From: Variovorax paradoxus
Lineage (GTDB): Bacteria; Pseudomonadota; Gammaproteobacteria; Burkholderiales; Burkholderiaceae_C
DNA length: 35,424 bases
NCBI RefSeq assembly: GCF_018614955.1
Contig: NZ_JAGGNV010000037.1
Location: 1 to 35,424 of the forward strand
Reading direction: 5' to 3'
The notes beneath the pieces were generated by a model, which was not told the origin of the DNA, searched no databases, and saw only the letters and a list, made by a program, of their open reading frames with translations. The position numbers and the translations under genes are program-made. This document shows positions 24,709 to 33,020 of the stretch, in pieces. Position 1 is the first letter of the stretch, and every line of letters begins with the position of its first letter.

Positions 24709-25599
24709 TCAGGCGTCGAAGCGCAGCACATCGTCCAGCGCCGACTTGATCCGGGCCTTCTGGGCTTCGCTGGTGGGCGGCATGGGTGCGCGCGGCAGGC
24801 CGGCGTCGCAGCCCTGCAGCGTGATGGTCGTCTTCAGATTCGCCGGCAGGTTGTCGCCGATGACGGCATTCCAGAATGCCAGCATCGACTTGTGCATCTC
24901 CAACGCCTTCACGTGGTCGCCGGCCTGCACCGTGTTCCACAGTGCCACGCACACGCCCGGCAAGGCGGCGGGGGTGGCTGCGATCGTGCCGTGCGCCCCG
25001 AGCGCGAACGACGAGTACAGCAACGCGTCGACGGCCGAGAACACCTTGCAGCCCTTCGGCACGCCGAGCAGGAGGTCGGCCATCAGCTTGAGGTCGCCCT
25101 GGCTTTGCTTGATGCCTTGCACGCCGGGCAGGTCTTTCATGAGGCGGATCATCTGTGCCGGGTTCAGGTAGTTCCACGGTATGACGTTGTAGATGATCAC
25201 CGGAATGTCGACCGCTTCGGTCAGCGCCTTGAAATGGCGGTGGGTCGCGTCCTCATCGGGCTTGAACAGGTAGTGCACCGGCGTCACCTGCAGCGCGGCG
25301 ATCGGCAGGTGCGAAATCGCCTTGGCGCGGTTGATCGCGTCACGCGTGCTGTTGGAGATGATCCCGGCCACGATCGGCACTTCGCCGGCGACTTCCACCG
25401 CGGTGATCTCCATGAGGCGCTTGAACTCGTCGATCGTCAGCGTGTGGCCCTCGCCGCTGCTGCCACCGGGGCAGACGCCGTGAACTTTCTTGTCGAGGTT
25501 GAAGCGGATGACCTTGCGGAAAGCAGCCTCATCGATGCTGCCGTCAGCAGTGAAAGGTGTGACGAGCGGCGGAATGACGCCGGTGAGATCAAGACCCAT
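24709..25599 (-). CDS. DHDPS/NAL-family aldolase or dehydratase
   Basis: A 296-residue class I (Schiff-base) TIM-barrel enzyme of the dihydrodipicolinate synthase/N-acetylneuraminate lyase family. GGSSGE (45-50) corresponds to the pyruvate-carboxylate loop (GTTGE in DHDPS). Tyr137 (IIYNVIP) and the Schiff-base Lys164 (GIKQSQGD) are in place. Family members cleave or form a C-C bond next to pyruvate, or dehydrate sugar acids. True DHDPS is unlikely in a regulated catabolic operon. The ATG at 25599 has GGAG 9 nt upstream. As the first gene behind the FadR-type regulator it probably carries the key step; with a hydroxyacid dehydrogenase and DhaKL downstream, aldol cleavage to pyruvate plus a small carbonyl compound is my preferred reading. 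Confidence 0.9.
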   Translation of the reverse strand: MGLDLTGVIPPLVTPFTADGSIDEAAFRKVIRFNLDKKVHGVCPGGSSGEGHTLTIDEFKRLMEITAVEVAGEVPIVAGIISNSTRDAINRAKAISHLPIAALQVTPVHYLFKPDEDATHRHFKALTEAVDIPVIIYNVIPWNYLNPAQMIRLMKDLPGVQGIKQSQGDLKLMADLLLGVPKGCKVFSAVDALLYSSFALGAHGTIAATPAALPGVCVALWNTVQAGDHVKALEMHKSMLAFWNAVIGDNLPANLKTTITLQGCDAGLPRAPMPPTSEAQKARIKSALDDVLRFDA

Positions 25600-25666
25600 G
25601 AAAAAGTGCTCCGGTGTGAGAAGAAAGACAATGAAAACAGGTAAGTGATATCGTGCTGTGATGCAC

Positions 25667-25694
25667 ACTATACCCCGACTAACATGTTAGTCGG
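25667..25694 (-). promoter_or_regulatory. Candidate promoter overlapping a perfect 20-bp operator
   Basis: CCGACTAACATGTTAGTCGG (25675-25694) is a perfect palindrome in the divergent control region, 75 bp from the aldolase start and 58 bp from the regulator start. On the minus strand a -10 element TATAGT (25672-25667) follows it. CCGACT, inside the palindrome, lies 16 bp upstream in the -35 position (3 of 6 matches). A repressor bound here would block this promoter. Confidence 0.6.
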
Positions 25695-25752
25695 ATGCTA
25701 GTATTTACCCTAGAGGATTGACGGCGCTGCCGCAGCATCTGCGCCACGTACC

Positions 25753-26508
25753 ATGATTGATATGAACACCATTGCCATCGCTCGCTCCGAACCGTCGAAA
25801 CGCCAGGCGCACAGCGGCCTCGAATCGGAGCCGGTGAACCAGCGCGGCCGCGCCTACGAGGGCTTTCGCCAGCAGATCATCGATGCGCGAATCCGACCTG
25901 GGCAGTTCGTGTCACAGCGCGAGCTCATGGAACTGCTGGAGATGCCCCTCGCTGCGGTGCGCGAGTTGGTGCCTCGGTTGGAGGCGGCCGGCCTCATTAA
26001 GACGGTACCGAAACGGGGCCTCCAGATCGCCAGCGTCGACATGAAGTTGATCCGGAACGCCTGGCAGGTGCGGGCAATGGTGGAGCGCGAAGCGGTGGTC
26101 CACTTTGCGCGGGTCGCCAACGCCGAGACGATCGCGGGCCTCATCGAAGCCCACGAGGCCATCCTGGAACGTGCACTCAAGCCCCATCCCGACGCTCAGC
26201 TCGAAAAAGACGCGCAGGCGGTCGACTGGGGCCTCCACGACTCGATGGTCGATTCGATCGGCAACGAGATCCTGTCGGAGATCTACCGGGTCAACAGTCT
26301 TCACGTGCGTCTGATCCGCTACGACGCCGACTCCATGCGCCCGATTCAGGTGGTGCCCGCGATGCGAGAGCACCTTGAGTTCCTGCATGCACTCGCCTCC
26401 AAGGATGGCGAACGCGCGCTCGCCTACATGATGGCGCATATCGAAGCGTCCAAACACCGGGTGCTGGCGGGCATGCTGCGGGTGGGTCAGCTGCCGGGAT
26501 CGGTCTAG
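25753..26508 (+). CDS. FadR-type GntR family transcriptional regulator
   Basis: A 251-residue regulator. An unusual N-terminal tail of about 30 residues precedes the winged helix (35-95, with SQRELMELLEMPLAAVRELV and TVPKRGLQIA). The FCD domain (100-240) keeps the metal ligands Asp158, His162, His207 and His229, so it probably binds a carboxylate effector through a metal ion. The ATG at 25753 and another at 25762 are both possible; neither has a strong ribosome binding site. It is divergent from the nine-gene module 2 operon, and the perfect palindrome between them is its likely operator. It is only distantly similar to the module 1 regulator. Confidence 0.9.
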   Translation: MIDMNTIAIARSEPSKRQAHSGLESEPVNQRGRAYEGFRQQIIDARIRPGQFVSQRELMELLEMPLAAVRELVPRLEAAGLIKTVPKRGLQIASVDMKLIRNAWQVRAMVEREAVVHFARVANAETIAGLIEAHEAILERALKPHPDAQLEKDAQAVDWGLHDSMVDSIGNEILSEIYRVNSLHVRLIRYDADSMRPIQVVPAMREHLEFLHALASKDGERALAYMMAHIEASKHRVLAGMLRVGQLPGSV

Positions 26509-26760
26509 CGATGGCACAACGGCGCGTAGGACGCAGGCCGACATCGGTGTGCACTCGTTCGGCATCAACAGGCACACTCGATGGACCGGCTCGATCTGAC
26601 GTCGGCAGCCCGAATGACCTGCAGGTCCATGACCTTACCGACTGGCACTCGTCGGCAAACAATCCCCGAGACTGTCAGCAGATCCCTCATCGGCGAGCGG
26701 CGAGTCGGTTCATGGTGCGTGCTCTTGTCTCTTGTATGGGTGAAGGAGCCTGGGCGAGGA
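26509..26760. other. Spacer without recognised gene
   Basis: Between the regulator and the small alpha/beta-barrel gene I see no recognisable protein. Short open frames on both strands lack ribosome binding sites and family resemblance. Confidence 0.35.
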
Positions 26761-26782
26761 ACCTGCCAACGCGTTGGCAGGT
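26761..26782 (-). terminator. Perfect 22-bp palindrome / hairpin
   Basis: ACCTGCCAACG followed by its exact reverse complement; as RNA it folds into a 9-bp stem with a CGCG tetraloop. It begins 15 nt after the stop codon of the small minus-strand gene at 26798, so a 3' hairpin is the simplest reading. There is no T-run, and a regulator binding site is an alternative. Confidence 0.45.
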
Positions 26783-26797
26783 CGTCGCGAAGAACGC

Positions 26798-27127
26798 TCA
26801 GCGCGCGGCCGACGCCCGGCGAAACATGGTTCGCCTCGTGTTCCGGAAAGCGGGTCGAACCCGCGAGCTCCAAGGCGTCGCACGCACGGCCAGCCACTCG
26901 GGGCTGCCCAAGGTTTCAGCGCCCGCGAGGTCGTAGCAAGCGTAGTAACGCGGCGAGCCTGCGGCGTCGATATACCGGGCCGCTCGGACGGTCCCCGGCA
27001 CGGCAGCCAGTCCCGGCAGATGTTCCTGCGCATACCAGGCATTGAAGTCGTCCTCGAACTCGGGAAGCACGTCCGTCTCCACAACGTAGTGGTGCGAAGC
27101 GACTTGGCCGGCTGACGCGCCCTGCAT
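26798..27127 (-). CDS. Small dimeric alpha/beta-barrel-like protein
   Basis: A protein of about 109 residues. The core VVETDVLPEFEDDFNAWYAQ followed by EHLPGLAAVPGTVRAARY is characteristic of small dimeric ferredoxin-like barrels (EthD/DUF4286-like), in which the EFNxWYxxEHxP pattern recurs. It ends SRVRPAFRNTRRTMFRR, also familiar. Its function is unknown; members are often found beside degradative enzymes. The start is uncertain: ATG at 27127 or 27184, neither with a good ribosome binding site, and the first dozen residues do not look like the family, so the 5' end may be damaged. Confidence 0.6.
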   Translation of the reverse strand: MQGASAGQVASHHYVVETDVLPEFEDDFNAWYAQEHLPGLAAVPGTVRAARYIDAAGSPRYYACYDLAGAETLGSPEWLAVRATPWSSRVRPAFRNTRRTMFRRASAAR

Positions 27128-27234
27128 CTCTTGCAAACAGGCGAGCCGTCTCCACTCGCTGGCACCTCCTTGGGGGGTGAGCATCGGCGACGATTCCCTG
27201 ACACGCAGAAGTAGATCAAAGAGCCATCTATCGC

Positions 27235-27786
27235 GTGCCACGGCTGAGCTTCACGCAGCAGCGAGCGGCTCGGTTCCACAAGCGGATCGACCACGGATGT
27301 GTCGTGTTTGAGAAGCCAAAGGTCTTGCATTCCGGACTCCTCGTTGCCGCCGAAGAGCAACGTGTCGGATTGCCTGCGCTTGCGAACTACCCCATGGTGC
27401 TGCCCAGCGCGCCAAACGCGATTCGTCACTTGCTCGACTCCGTCCTGGGTCCGCGTCACATCGAGCTTCAGGTGCTCGCAGAAGTCGGAGCCGTCCACAC
27501 CGTTCTCGCGCTCGTAGCGACCGGGGTCGGATGCACGATCCTTCCGGAGAGCGCCGTGGCGGCGATCGGCGATGAAGCACTACCACGCGCGCCGATCGGG
27601 CCGCCAGCATCTGGAATGCACTGCTACTTGCGACACCGATGGCACGTCCGGCAACTCGCCTTACTCGCGGTACTGCGCAATTGCTGCAAGAGCTGGATTT
27701 CCGGCATCGCTAGGCGAATCGTCGGCCGCAGCCAGGGGCCGATGGCACTATCAACGAGCCGGTCACCGATCGAGGCACGTCGGTGA
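27235..27786 (+). pseudogene. LysR-type regulator fragment (effector domain only)
   Basis: About residues 43-153 of this frame resemble the second half of a LysR effector-binding domain: VGLPALANYPMVLPSAPNAI, then EVGAVHTVLALVATGVGCTI and LPESAV. No helix-turn-helix region is found upstream in any frame; the space where it would lie is taken by the minus-strand small gene. The tail after 27693 does not look like the family. I read it as a truncated, inactive regulator. It converges on the FAH-family gene. Confidence 0.6.
27763..27786 (-). terminator. Candidate hairpin after module 3
   Basis: TCACCGA (27763-27769) and TCGGTGA (27780-27786) form a 7-bp stem with a 10-nt loop, 8 nt beyond the stop of the FAH-family gene. 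There is no T-run, so it is a weak terminator candidate. Confidence 0.3.
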
Positions 27787-27794
27787 TCGGCGCT

Positions 27795-28601
27795 TCATGC
27801 GGTGCTCTTCCGTCCGGCCGCTTCTGCCACGAAATGGTTGCGAAGGCACCCCAGGCCGGTGATCTCGACCTCGACCACGTCACCGACTTTCAGTTGGGGC
27901 GATTTCCCGTCGGTGCCCATCCAGATCACGTCGCCCGGATAGAGGGTGAGATAGTGCGTCATGCGGCTGATGAAAGTGCGGATGTCGAACAGCATGTCGG
28001 CCGTCCGAAAATGCGTCCGCACTTCGCCATTGAGCCGAACGGTCGTTTCGGCCGCGCCGAGATCGAACTCGGTTTCGATCCACGGCCCCATCGGCTTGAA
28101 GGTGTCGGTGTTCTTGGAGCGCCAGAACGTCCGGTCCGAGGCCTGCCAGAGACGCTCGCTCACGTCGTTGCCGATGGTGTAGCCCAGCACGCACGAGAGC
28201 GCGTCGGCTTCGCTCAGATGCCTGGCCTGCTTGCCGATCACGACGACGAGTTCGCCTTCGTACTCGACCTGCTTCGCGTCCGACGGAATGACGACCGCTT
28301 CGTCGTGCGCGACCAGCGCGTTGACTGCGCGGTAGCCGATGTCGGCCTGCTTGGGCTCCGCGACCGGATTGCCGGTCAGCTGCGCGTATTCGCGGATGTG
28401 CTTGACGTAGTTGAGTCCCGCTGCATAGAAGGTGCGCGGGAGCAGCGGCACTTCGATCTTCACCTCGGCCAGCTTGTGTACCGCGCCGGTCGGTTCATGG
28501 GCGCCGAAGGGCGTTCCGCGCACTTCGCGGATGCGGTCGTCGGCTTCGAGAATGCCGTAGGCGCTGGCTGCGCCCGGTGCTGAAAAATGGGTCCACTTCA
28601 T
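27795..28601 (-). CDS. Fumarylacetoacetate hydrolase family protein
   Basis: A 268-residue FAH-fold enzyme. Metal ligands Glu115 and Glu117 (EYEGELVVVIG) and Asp146 (GYTIGNDVSER) are present. Lys164 and DTFKPMGPWI (166-175) form the catalytic region, and GTDGKSPQLKVGD replaces the usual GTPxGVG loop. Family members hydrolyse C-C bonds of acylpyruvates or decarboxylate and hydrate oxo-acids in aromatic degradation. The ATG at 28601 lies 15 bp after the Bug gene. It is the last gene of module 3, where it may split the ring-opened product; the exact reaction is open. Confidence 0.9.
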   Translation of the reverse strand: MKWTHFSAPGAASAYGILEADDRIREVRGTPFGAHEPTGAVHKLAEVKIEVPLLPRTFYAAGLNYVKHIREYAQLTGNPVAEPKQADIGYRAVNALVAHDEAVVIPSDAKQVEYEGELVVVIGKQARHLSEADALSCVLGYTIGNDVSERLWQASDRTFWRSKNTDTFKPMGPWIETEFDLGAAETTVRLNGEVRTHFRTADMLFDIRTFISRMTHYLTLYPGDVIWMGTDGKSPQLKVGDVVEVEITGLGCLRNHFVAEAAGRKSTA

Positions 28602-28616
28602 TCGGCGGCTCCAGGC

Positions 28617-29612
28617 TTATTCGGCCTTGATGTTGGCGCTCTTGATCAGCTGCGACCAGCGCGTGCGGTCCTGGGCGAGCCACTCGCGGTATTCGGCCGG
28701 CCCCAGATGCTTGACCTCGGCGCCCAGCGATTTGAGCCTCGCCTGCATGGGGGGCTTGTTCAAGGCCGTGGCGATGGCGGCGTCGAGCTTGGCCGCGATG
28801 GGCGCGGGCAGGCCCGCGGGAGCGATGAAGCCGATGGGCTGCGCATAGTCCTCGAAGCCCGGGAAGCCGAGCTCGGCGGTGGTGGGCACCTGCGGATAGT
28901 CGGGATGCCGCTTGGCCGTGGTGGCGGCCAGGATCCGCACCTTTCCGCTCGTGACGAAGTCGGACACGCCGATCATCGGGAAGAACATGAAGTCCACCCG
29001 GCCAGCCATCACCTCGGTCAGTGCCGGCGCGTTGCCCTTGAAGGGGATGTGGTTCATCTGCGTCTTGCTGCGCTGCTCCAGCAGCGCGGCCGCGAGGTGC
29101 GCGGAGCCCCCGACGCCGGCGGTTCCGTAGCTGACAGCGCTGGGTCCGGTCTGCGCCTTCTTCACCAGGTCGCCCAGCGTCTTGTAGGGCGAATCGCCCG
29201 CCACCACGATGAGCTGCGGCAGCACCGCGACCATGCTGATCGGCGTGAAGTCCTTCACCGGGTCGTACTTGATGCGATCGGGCTGCAGCAACGGATTGAC
29301 GTTGTGCGAGATGGTGTTGACGATCAAGGTGTAGCCGTCGGGCGCGGCTTGCCTCACGAAGTCGGTGGCGATGTTGCCATTGACGCCCGGCTTGTTCTCG
29401 ACCACGAGCGGCTGGCCCAGCGTGGCGCCGATGTCCTGCCCCAGCACGCGGGCCAGCACATCGGTCGGGCCGCCGGCGCTGTAGCCGACCACCAGCTTGA
29501 TCGGCTTGTTGGGGTAGTCGCTCTGTGCCTGGGCCTGCGCGTGGAGGCCGGCAGTGCCGCACAGGGCGGCGGCGATCAGCAGGAGGCGGCGGGTGGGGTG
29601 TTGTCTCTTCAT
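28617..29612 (-). CDS. Tripartite tricarboxylate (Bug/TctC) periplasmic binding protein
   Basis: A 331-residue Bug-family binding protein. The signal peptide is about 1-29 (MKRQHPTRRLLLIAAALCGT, then AGLHAQAQA), of Sec type. YPNKPIKLVVGYSAGGPTDV and AAPDGYTLIV are the family marks, and the C-terminus has the usual DRTRWSQLIKSANIKAE. No TctAB genes are nearby. It is the only transport-related gene of module 3, so it may capture the substrate for a distant carrier or serve as a sensor. Confidence 0.9.
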   Translation of the reverse strand: MKRQHPTRRLLLIAAALCGTAGLHAQAQAQSDYPNKPIKLVVGYSAGGPTDVLARVLGQDIGATLGQPLVVENKPGVNGNIATDFVRQAAPDGYTLIVNTISHNVNPLLQPDRIKYDPVKDFTPISMVAVLPQLIVVAGDSPYKTLGDLVKKAQTGPSAVSYGTAGVGGSAHLAAALLEQRSKTQMNHIPFKGNAPALTEVMAGRVDFMFFPMIGVSDFVTSGKVRILAATTAKRHPDYPQVPTTAELGFPGFEDYAQPIGFIAPAGLPAPIAAKLDAAIATALNKPPMQARLKSLGAEVKHLGPAEYREWLAQDRTRWSQLIKSANIKAE

Positions 29613-29639
29613 GGTCTTTTCCTTTGACGGTTCAAGGGT

Positions 29640-30887
29640 TCACGGGTTCACGAGATCGGGCGTTCGATGGGCGCGAGGCGAGGCGCTGCGCGCGGCCGGT
29701 GGCGCGGCCGCGTAGGCCGACCACGACGCGTTCGGGTCGGAGGGCCGCAGCAAGTCGCCCGAGAGTTGCGTCACGGTCGGGGCGCCGCACAGGCGCATCG
29801 TGCGCAGCAGTTCGTCGTGGAGGATGTCGAGTGCGCGCTGTGCACCGGCATCGCCTGCGGCCACTGCGCCGAAGAGCGTCGCGCGGCCCAGCAGCACGCC
29901 TTGCGCGCCCAGGGCCAGCGCCTTGGCGATGTCGGCGCCTCGGCGCACGCCGCCGTCGACCAGCACCGGCAAGCGCCCGGCCACGCCCTGCAGCACCTCG
30001 GGCAGCGCCAGCAGGCTGGGGATGGCGCCGTCGAGTTGCCGGCCGCCGTGGTTGGACACGACGATGGCGTCCACCCCCATCATGGCCAGGCGCCGCGCAT
30101 CGTCGCCGCGGCTCACGCCCTTGACGATGAGCTTACGCGGCCAGCGCTCGCGCACCTCGGCCAGCCGCGCCCAATCGAAGGACGGGTCGTAGCTGCGGCC
30201 GACCGAGGACGCGATGGCGGTGGCATTCGTCGCAGCAGCTTCGAGGCCGCGCAGGTTCTCCATCACCGGCATGCCGCGCAGCAGCATGTCGATCGCCCAG
30301 CGCGGCCGCGATGCGAAGTCGAGCATGTTGCGCGGCGTGAAGCGGAACGGAATCGAGAAATGGTTGCGAAAATCGCGCTCGCGCTTGCCGCCCACCGGCA
30401 GGTCGACGGTGATGACGAGCGCCTCGTACTCGGCCCGGCGGGCGCGTTCGATCAGCTGCCAGAAGAAGTCCTGGTTGCGCAGCACATAGGCCTGGAACCA
30501 CAGGCGCCCCGGCGCCTTCTCGGCGATGGTTTCGATGGACGTGGTGGCGCTGCTCGACAGCGTGTAGGCAATGCCCATCTTCGCGGCCGCACGCGCGAGC
30601 GCGAGATCGGCGCCGCGACAGCCGAAGCCGGCCGCGCCGGTGGGGGCGATGGCGGCCGGCATGCCGGCCGGCGCGCCCAGCAAGTTGCAGCCTGTCGATG
30701 CACCAGCAACGTCGACGAGCACGCGCGGCGCCAGGTGCCAGCGCTCGAAGGCCAGGCTGTTGCCGGCGAGGGTGCGCTCGTCCTCGGCGCCGCCATCGTA
30801 GAAATCGAACACCGCGCGCGGCAGCCGTCGCCGCGCCAGCTCGCGCAGGTCGGCGATCGAGTAGCAGGCGGCGACGCGATGCGTCAT
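29640..30887 (-). CDS. FMN-dependent alpha-hydroxyacid oxidase/dehydrogenase
   Basis: A 415-residue TIM-barrel flavoenzyme of the L-lactate dehydrogenase/mandelate dehydrogenase/glycolate oxidase family. FDFYDGGAEDE (27-37) holds the substrate-contact Tyr30. APTGAAGF, Tyr134 (FQAYV), Lys256 (IVKGV), the catalytic base His280 and Arg283 (SNHGGRQLD) and DGGVRRG (311-317) for FMN phosphate are all present. It turns an L-2-hydroxyacid into a 2-oxoacid. The C-terminal 35 residues are extra and disordered in appearance (Ala/Pro/Ser-rich). The ATG at 30887 overlaps the dioxygenase stop. With the aromatic-type neighbours, a mandelate-like substrate is plausible. Confidence 0.9.
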   Translation of the reverse strand: MTHRVAACYSIADLRELARRRLPRAVFDFYDGGAEDERTLAGNSLAFERWHLAPRVLVDVAGASTGCNLLGAPAGMPAAIAPTGAAGFGCRGADLALARAAAKMGIAYTLSSSATTSIETIAEKAPGRLWFQAYVLRNQDFFWQLIERARRAEYEALVITVDLPVGGKRERDFRNHFSIPFRFTPRNMLDFASRPRWAIDMLLRGMPVMENLRGLEAAATNATAIASSVGRSYDPSFDWARLAEVRERWPRKLIVKGVSRGDDARRLAMMGVDAIVVSNHGGRQLDGAIPSLLALPEVLQGVAGRLPVLVDGGVRRGADIAKALALGAQGVLLGRATLFGAVAAGDAGAQRALDILHDELLRTMRLCGAPTVTQLSGDLLRPSDPNASWSAYAAAPPAARSASPRAHRTPDLVNP

Positions 30888-31804
30888 GCGGCTTCGAGCT
30901 CCGTTTGGGCCACGTCGCGCGGCGTCCCGTCATCCTGGAAGAAGCGCGTGGCCATCACCTGGCAGCGCTTGATGAGGCGCGGCTCGTCGGGGCGGTAGTC
31001 GGGGATCGCGTTGTGGATCGTGCCCATGTTGTCCCACATGAGCACATCACCGGTCTCCCACCGATGCGCGTAGCGGAACTCGGGCCGGGTCTGGTGCGCG
31101 AAGAGGAACTCGAGCGCTTCGTCGCTCTCCTTCTCGTCCATCTCGTTGATGCGGATCGCATAGCCCGGGTTGGCGTACAGCACACGCTTGCCGGTGATCG
31201 GGTGGCGCAAAAAAAGCGGATGCGACACGGGCGGCCGCGCCGCGCGCTGCGCCGGCGTGAGCGGCGGGCGCGTGCTGCCGCGCTCGCGGCGCATCATCTC
31301 CCAGAATTTGTCGAAGTCGTGCAGCACGGTCATGCCCCCGAGCCGCGTCTTCCAAGCCTCGGGCAGTGCTTCGTAGGCCGCGTGCATGTTGCAGAACTCG
31401 GTGTTGCCGAGCGGCTTGCCGTCGCGGTGCGGGATCTTGATGCCGTAGAGCACGTTGGTGAAGGCGATCATCTTGTTGTAGGACATGTCGGTGTGCCAGT
31501 CCTGCCCGGCATCGGAGAGGCCGATCGGCTTGCCGTTCTCCACGATGTTGGAGAGCACCATGACCTCAGGCAGACCAGGCTCCTGGTAGGCACCCGCCAC
31601 GTTGACTTCGAGCCGCCCGAAGTTGGCCGAGAAGTCGCGCAGCTGGCCCGCAGTCAGGGCCTGCTTGGGATAGCTGAGCACGCCGTGGCGGCCGAGTGCC
31701 TGCAGCAACTGCTCGAAGACTTCGGCCGACAGCGGCTTCGACAGGTCGAGGCCTTCGACGCGGGCGCCCAGCGTGGCGCCACCAGGAACGATGCGAATGG
31801 TCAT
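30884..31804 (-). CDS. TauD/TfdA-family Fe(II)/2-oxoglutarate dioxygenase
   Basis: A 306-residue cytoplasmic dioxygenase. The iron ligands His104 and Asp106 (WHTDMSY) and the distal His264 (WDNMGTIHNA) are present, with Arg276 or Arg280 (DEPRLIKR) for the 2-oxoglutarate carboxylate. The family hydroxylates next to an ether, sulfonate or amine so that the product falls apart; TfdA does this to 2,4-D and TauD to taurine. The ATG at 31804 has AAGGAG 9 nt upstream; the longer frame lies in the next gene. Co-occurrence with a maleylacetate-reductase-like enzyme favours an aryloxy-acid role over taurine. Confidence 0.92.
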   Translation of the reverse strand: MTIRIVPGGATLGARVEGLDLSKPLSAEVFEQLLQALGRHGVLSYPKQALTAGQLRDFSANFGRLEVNVAGAYQEPGLPEVMVLSNIVENGKPIGLSDAGQDWHTDMSYNKMIAFTNVLYGIKIPHRDGKPLGNTEFCNMHAAYEALPEAWKTRLGGMTVLHDFDKFWEMMRRERGSTRPPLTPAQRAARPPVSHPLFLRHPITGKRVLYANPGYAIRINEMDEKESDEALEFLFAHQTRPEFRYAHRWETGDVLMWDNMGTIHNAIPDYRPDEPRLIKRCQVMATRFFQDDGTPRDVAQTELEAA

Positions 31805-31856
31805 GGGGGTGGACTCCTTTGTTGGATGAAGGTCGCTCGATGGGGCTTGGCTGCCG

Positions 31857-33020
31857 TCAGTACGCGGCATCGAGCAGCGCGCGAATCTCGCTCTCGTCGG
31901 CCACCGGTCGGGGGTTGTAGTAGAGGCCGCGTTCGCGCATCGTCTTGGCGGCGATCCGATCGAGTGCCTCTCGCGGTACGTCGATGTCGCGCAACCGGGT
32001 CGGGACACCGATGGCCGCCTGCAATGCACGCACCGCATTCGCCAGTCCACCGGCGCCTTCGCCGGCCCCCAGCATCATGGCCGCGCGCGTCAGCGGTTCG
32101 GCCGCGGCGCCTGCATTGAAGGCGATGGCGTGCGGAAGCATCACCGCGTTGGCGTCGCCGTGTCCGACGCCAGTCACCGAGCCGATTGCATGGCATATCG
32201 CGTGGTGCAGGCAGGTGCGGGCATTCACCAGCACCAGCCCCGACAGGTGAGCCGCATACAGCAGTGCCGCGCGTGCTGCCGCGTCGCGCGGTTCGCGATG
32301 CACCGCGGGCAAGGCGCGTGCGAAGCGCGCCATCGCGTCCAGCGCGAGGGTTTCGGCCAGCGGTGAGCGCTCCAGCGAATACAGGCCCTCGATGCAATGC
32401 GCCAGGCCATTCATGCCGGTGGCGCACATCAACGCGGCCGGGACTTCGAGATTGGCGAGCGGGTCGATCAGCACCAGGCGGGCCGCGAGCTGAATGTCGG
32501 TGAACAGCAGCTTGGCGCCGTCGCCGTCGCGCACGCCCAAGGAGACCGTGACCTCGGCGCCCGAGGCGGTTTGCGGAATGGCGACGATCGGCAGCTTGGG
32601 CGCCGCGAGGCGAGGCGCGATCAGCGAAGCCGGCGGCGTGAAGCGTATCGCATGGTCGGCCAGCCGCCCGCCCTCGGCCATCAGGAGCGCAATCGCCTTC
32701 GCGGTGTCGGAGGCACTGCCGCCGCCGATGGCGATGAAGCCATCGATGCCGTCGGCGGTCCCGCGGGCCGCCAGCCGCTCCACCAGGCTCACGCTGGAAT
32801 GCGCGGGCACCGGCTCGGCCAGCAGATGCGGCAAGTCGCCGAGCGCCGCGATGCTGCGGGCGAACAGCGCCGAGCGCTGCGTGCGGGCGCCGCCCAGCAC
32901 CAGCGGTCGCGCGATCCCGAGCGCATCGAGCTCGGTGCGAAGGTCGTCGATGACGCCGTCGCGCAGCACCAGCCGCGTGGCCGGGCTGCGATGGGTGAAG
33001 GCGGCCGGCAGAGTGCTCAT
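31857..33020 (-). CDS. Maleylacetate reductase-like iron-type alcohol dehydrogenase
   Basis: A 387-residue group III (iron-containing) ADH-fold enzyme. The NAD(P) motif is GGGSASDTAK (99-108). The metal site reads GMNGLAHCIEGLY (202-214) and LHHAICHAIGS (271-281). The Asp of iron ADHs is Asn204, as in maleylacetate reductases, and HHxxCH is also the MAR pattern. MARs reduce (chloro)maleylacetate to 3-oxoadipate in ring-cleavage pathways. The ATG at 33020 overlaps the preceding stop. Sequence alone cannot exclude a relative acting on another oxo-acid. Confidence 0.88.
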   Translation of the reverse strand: MSTLPAAFTHRSPATRLVLRDGVIDDLRTELDALGIARPLVLGGARTQRSALFARSIAALGDLPHLLAEPVPAHSSVSLVERLAARGTADGIDGFIAIGGGSASDTAKAIALLMAEGGRLADHAIRFTPPASLIAPRLAAPKLPIVAIPQTASGAEVTVSLGVRDGDGAKLLFTDIQLAARLVLIDPLANLEVPAALMCATGMNGLAHCIEGLYSLERSPLAETLALDAMARFARALPAVHREPRDAAARAALLYAAHLSGLVLVNARTCLHHAICHAIGSVTGVGHGDANAVMLPHAIAFNAGAAAEPLTRAAMMLGAGEGAGGLANAVRALQAAIGVPTRLRDIDVPREALDRIAAKTMRERGLYYNPRPVADESEIRALLDAAY

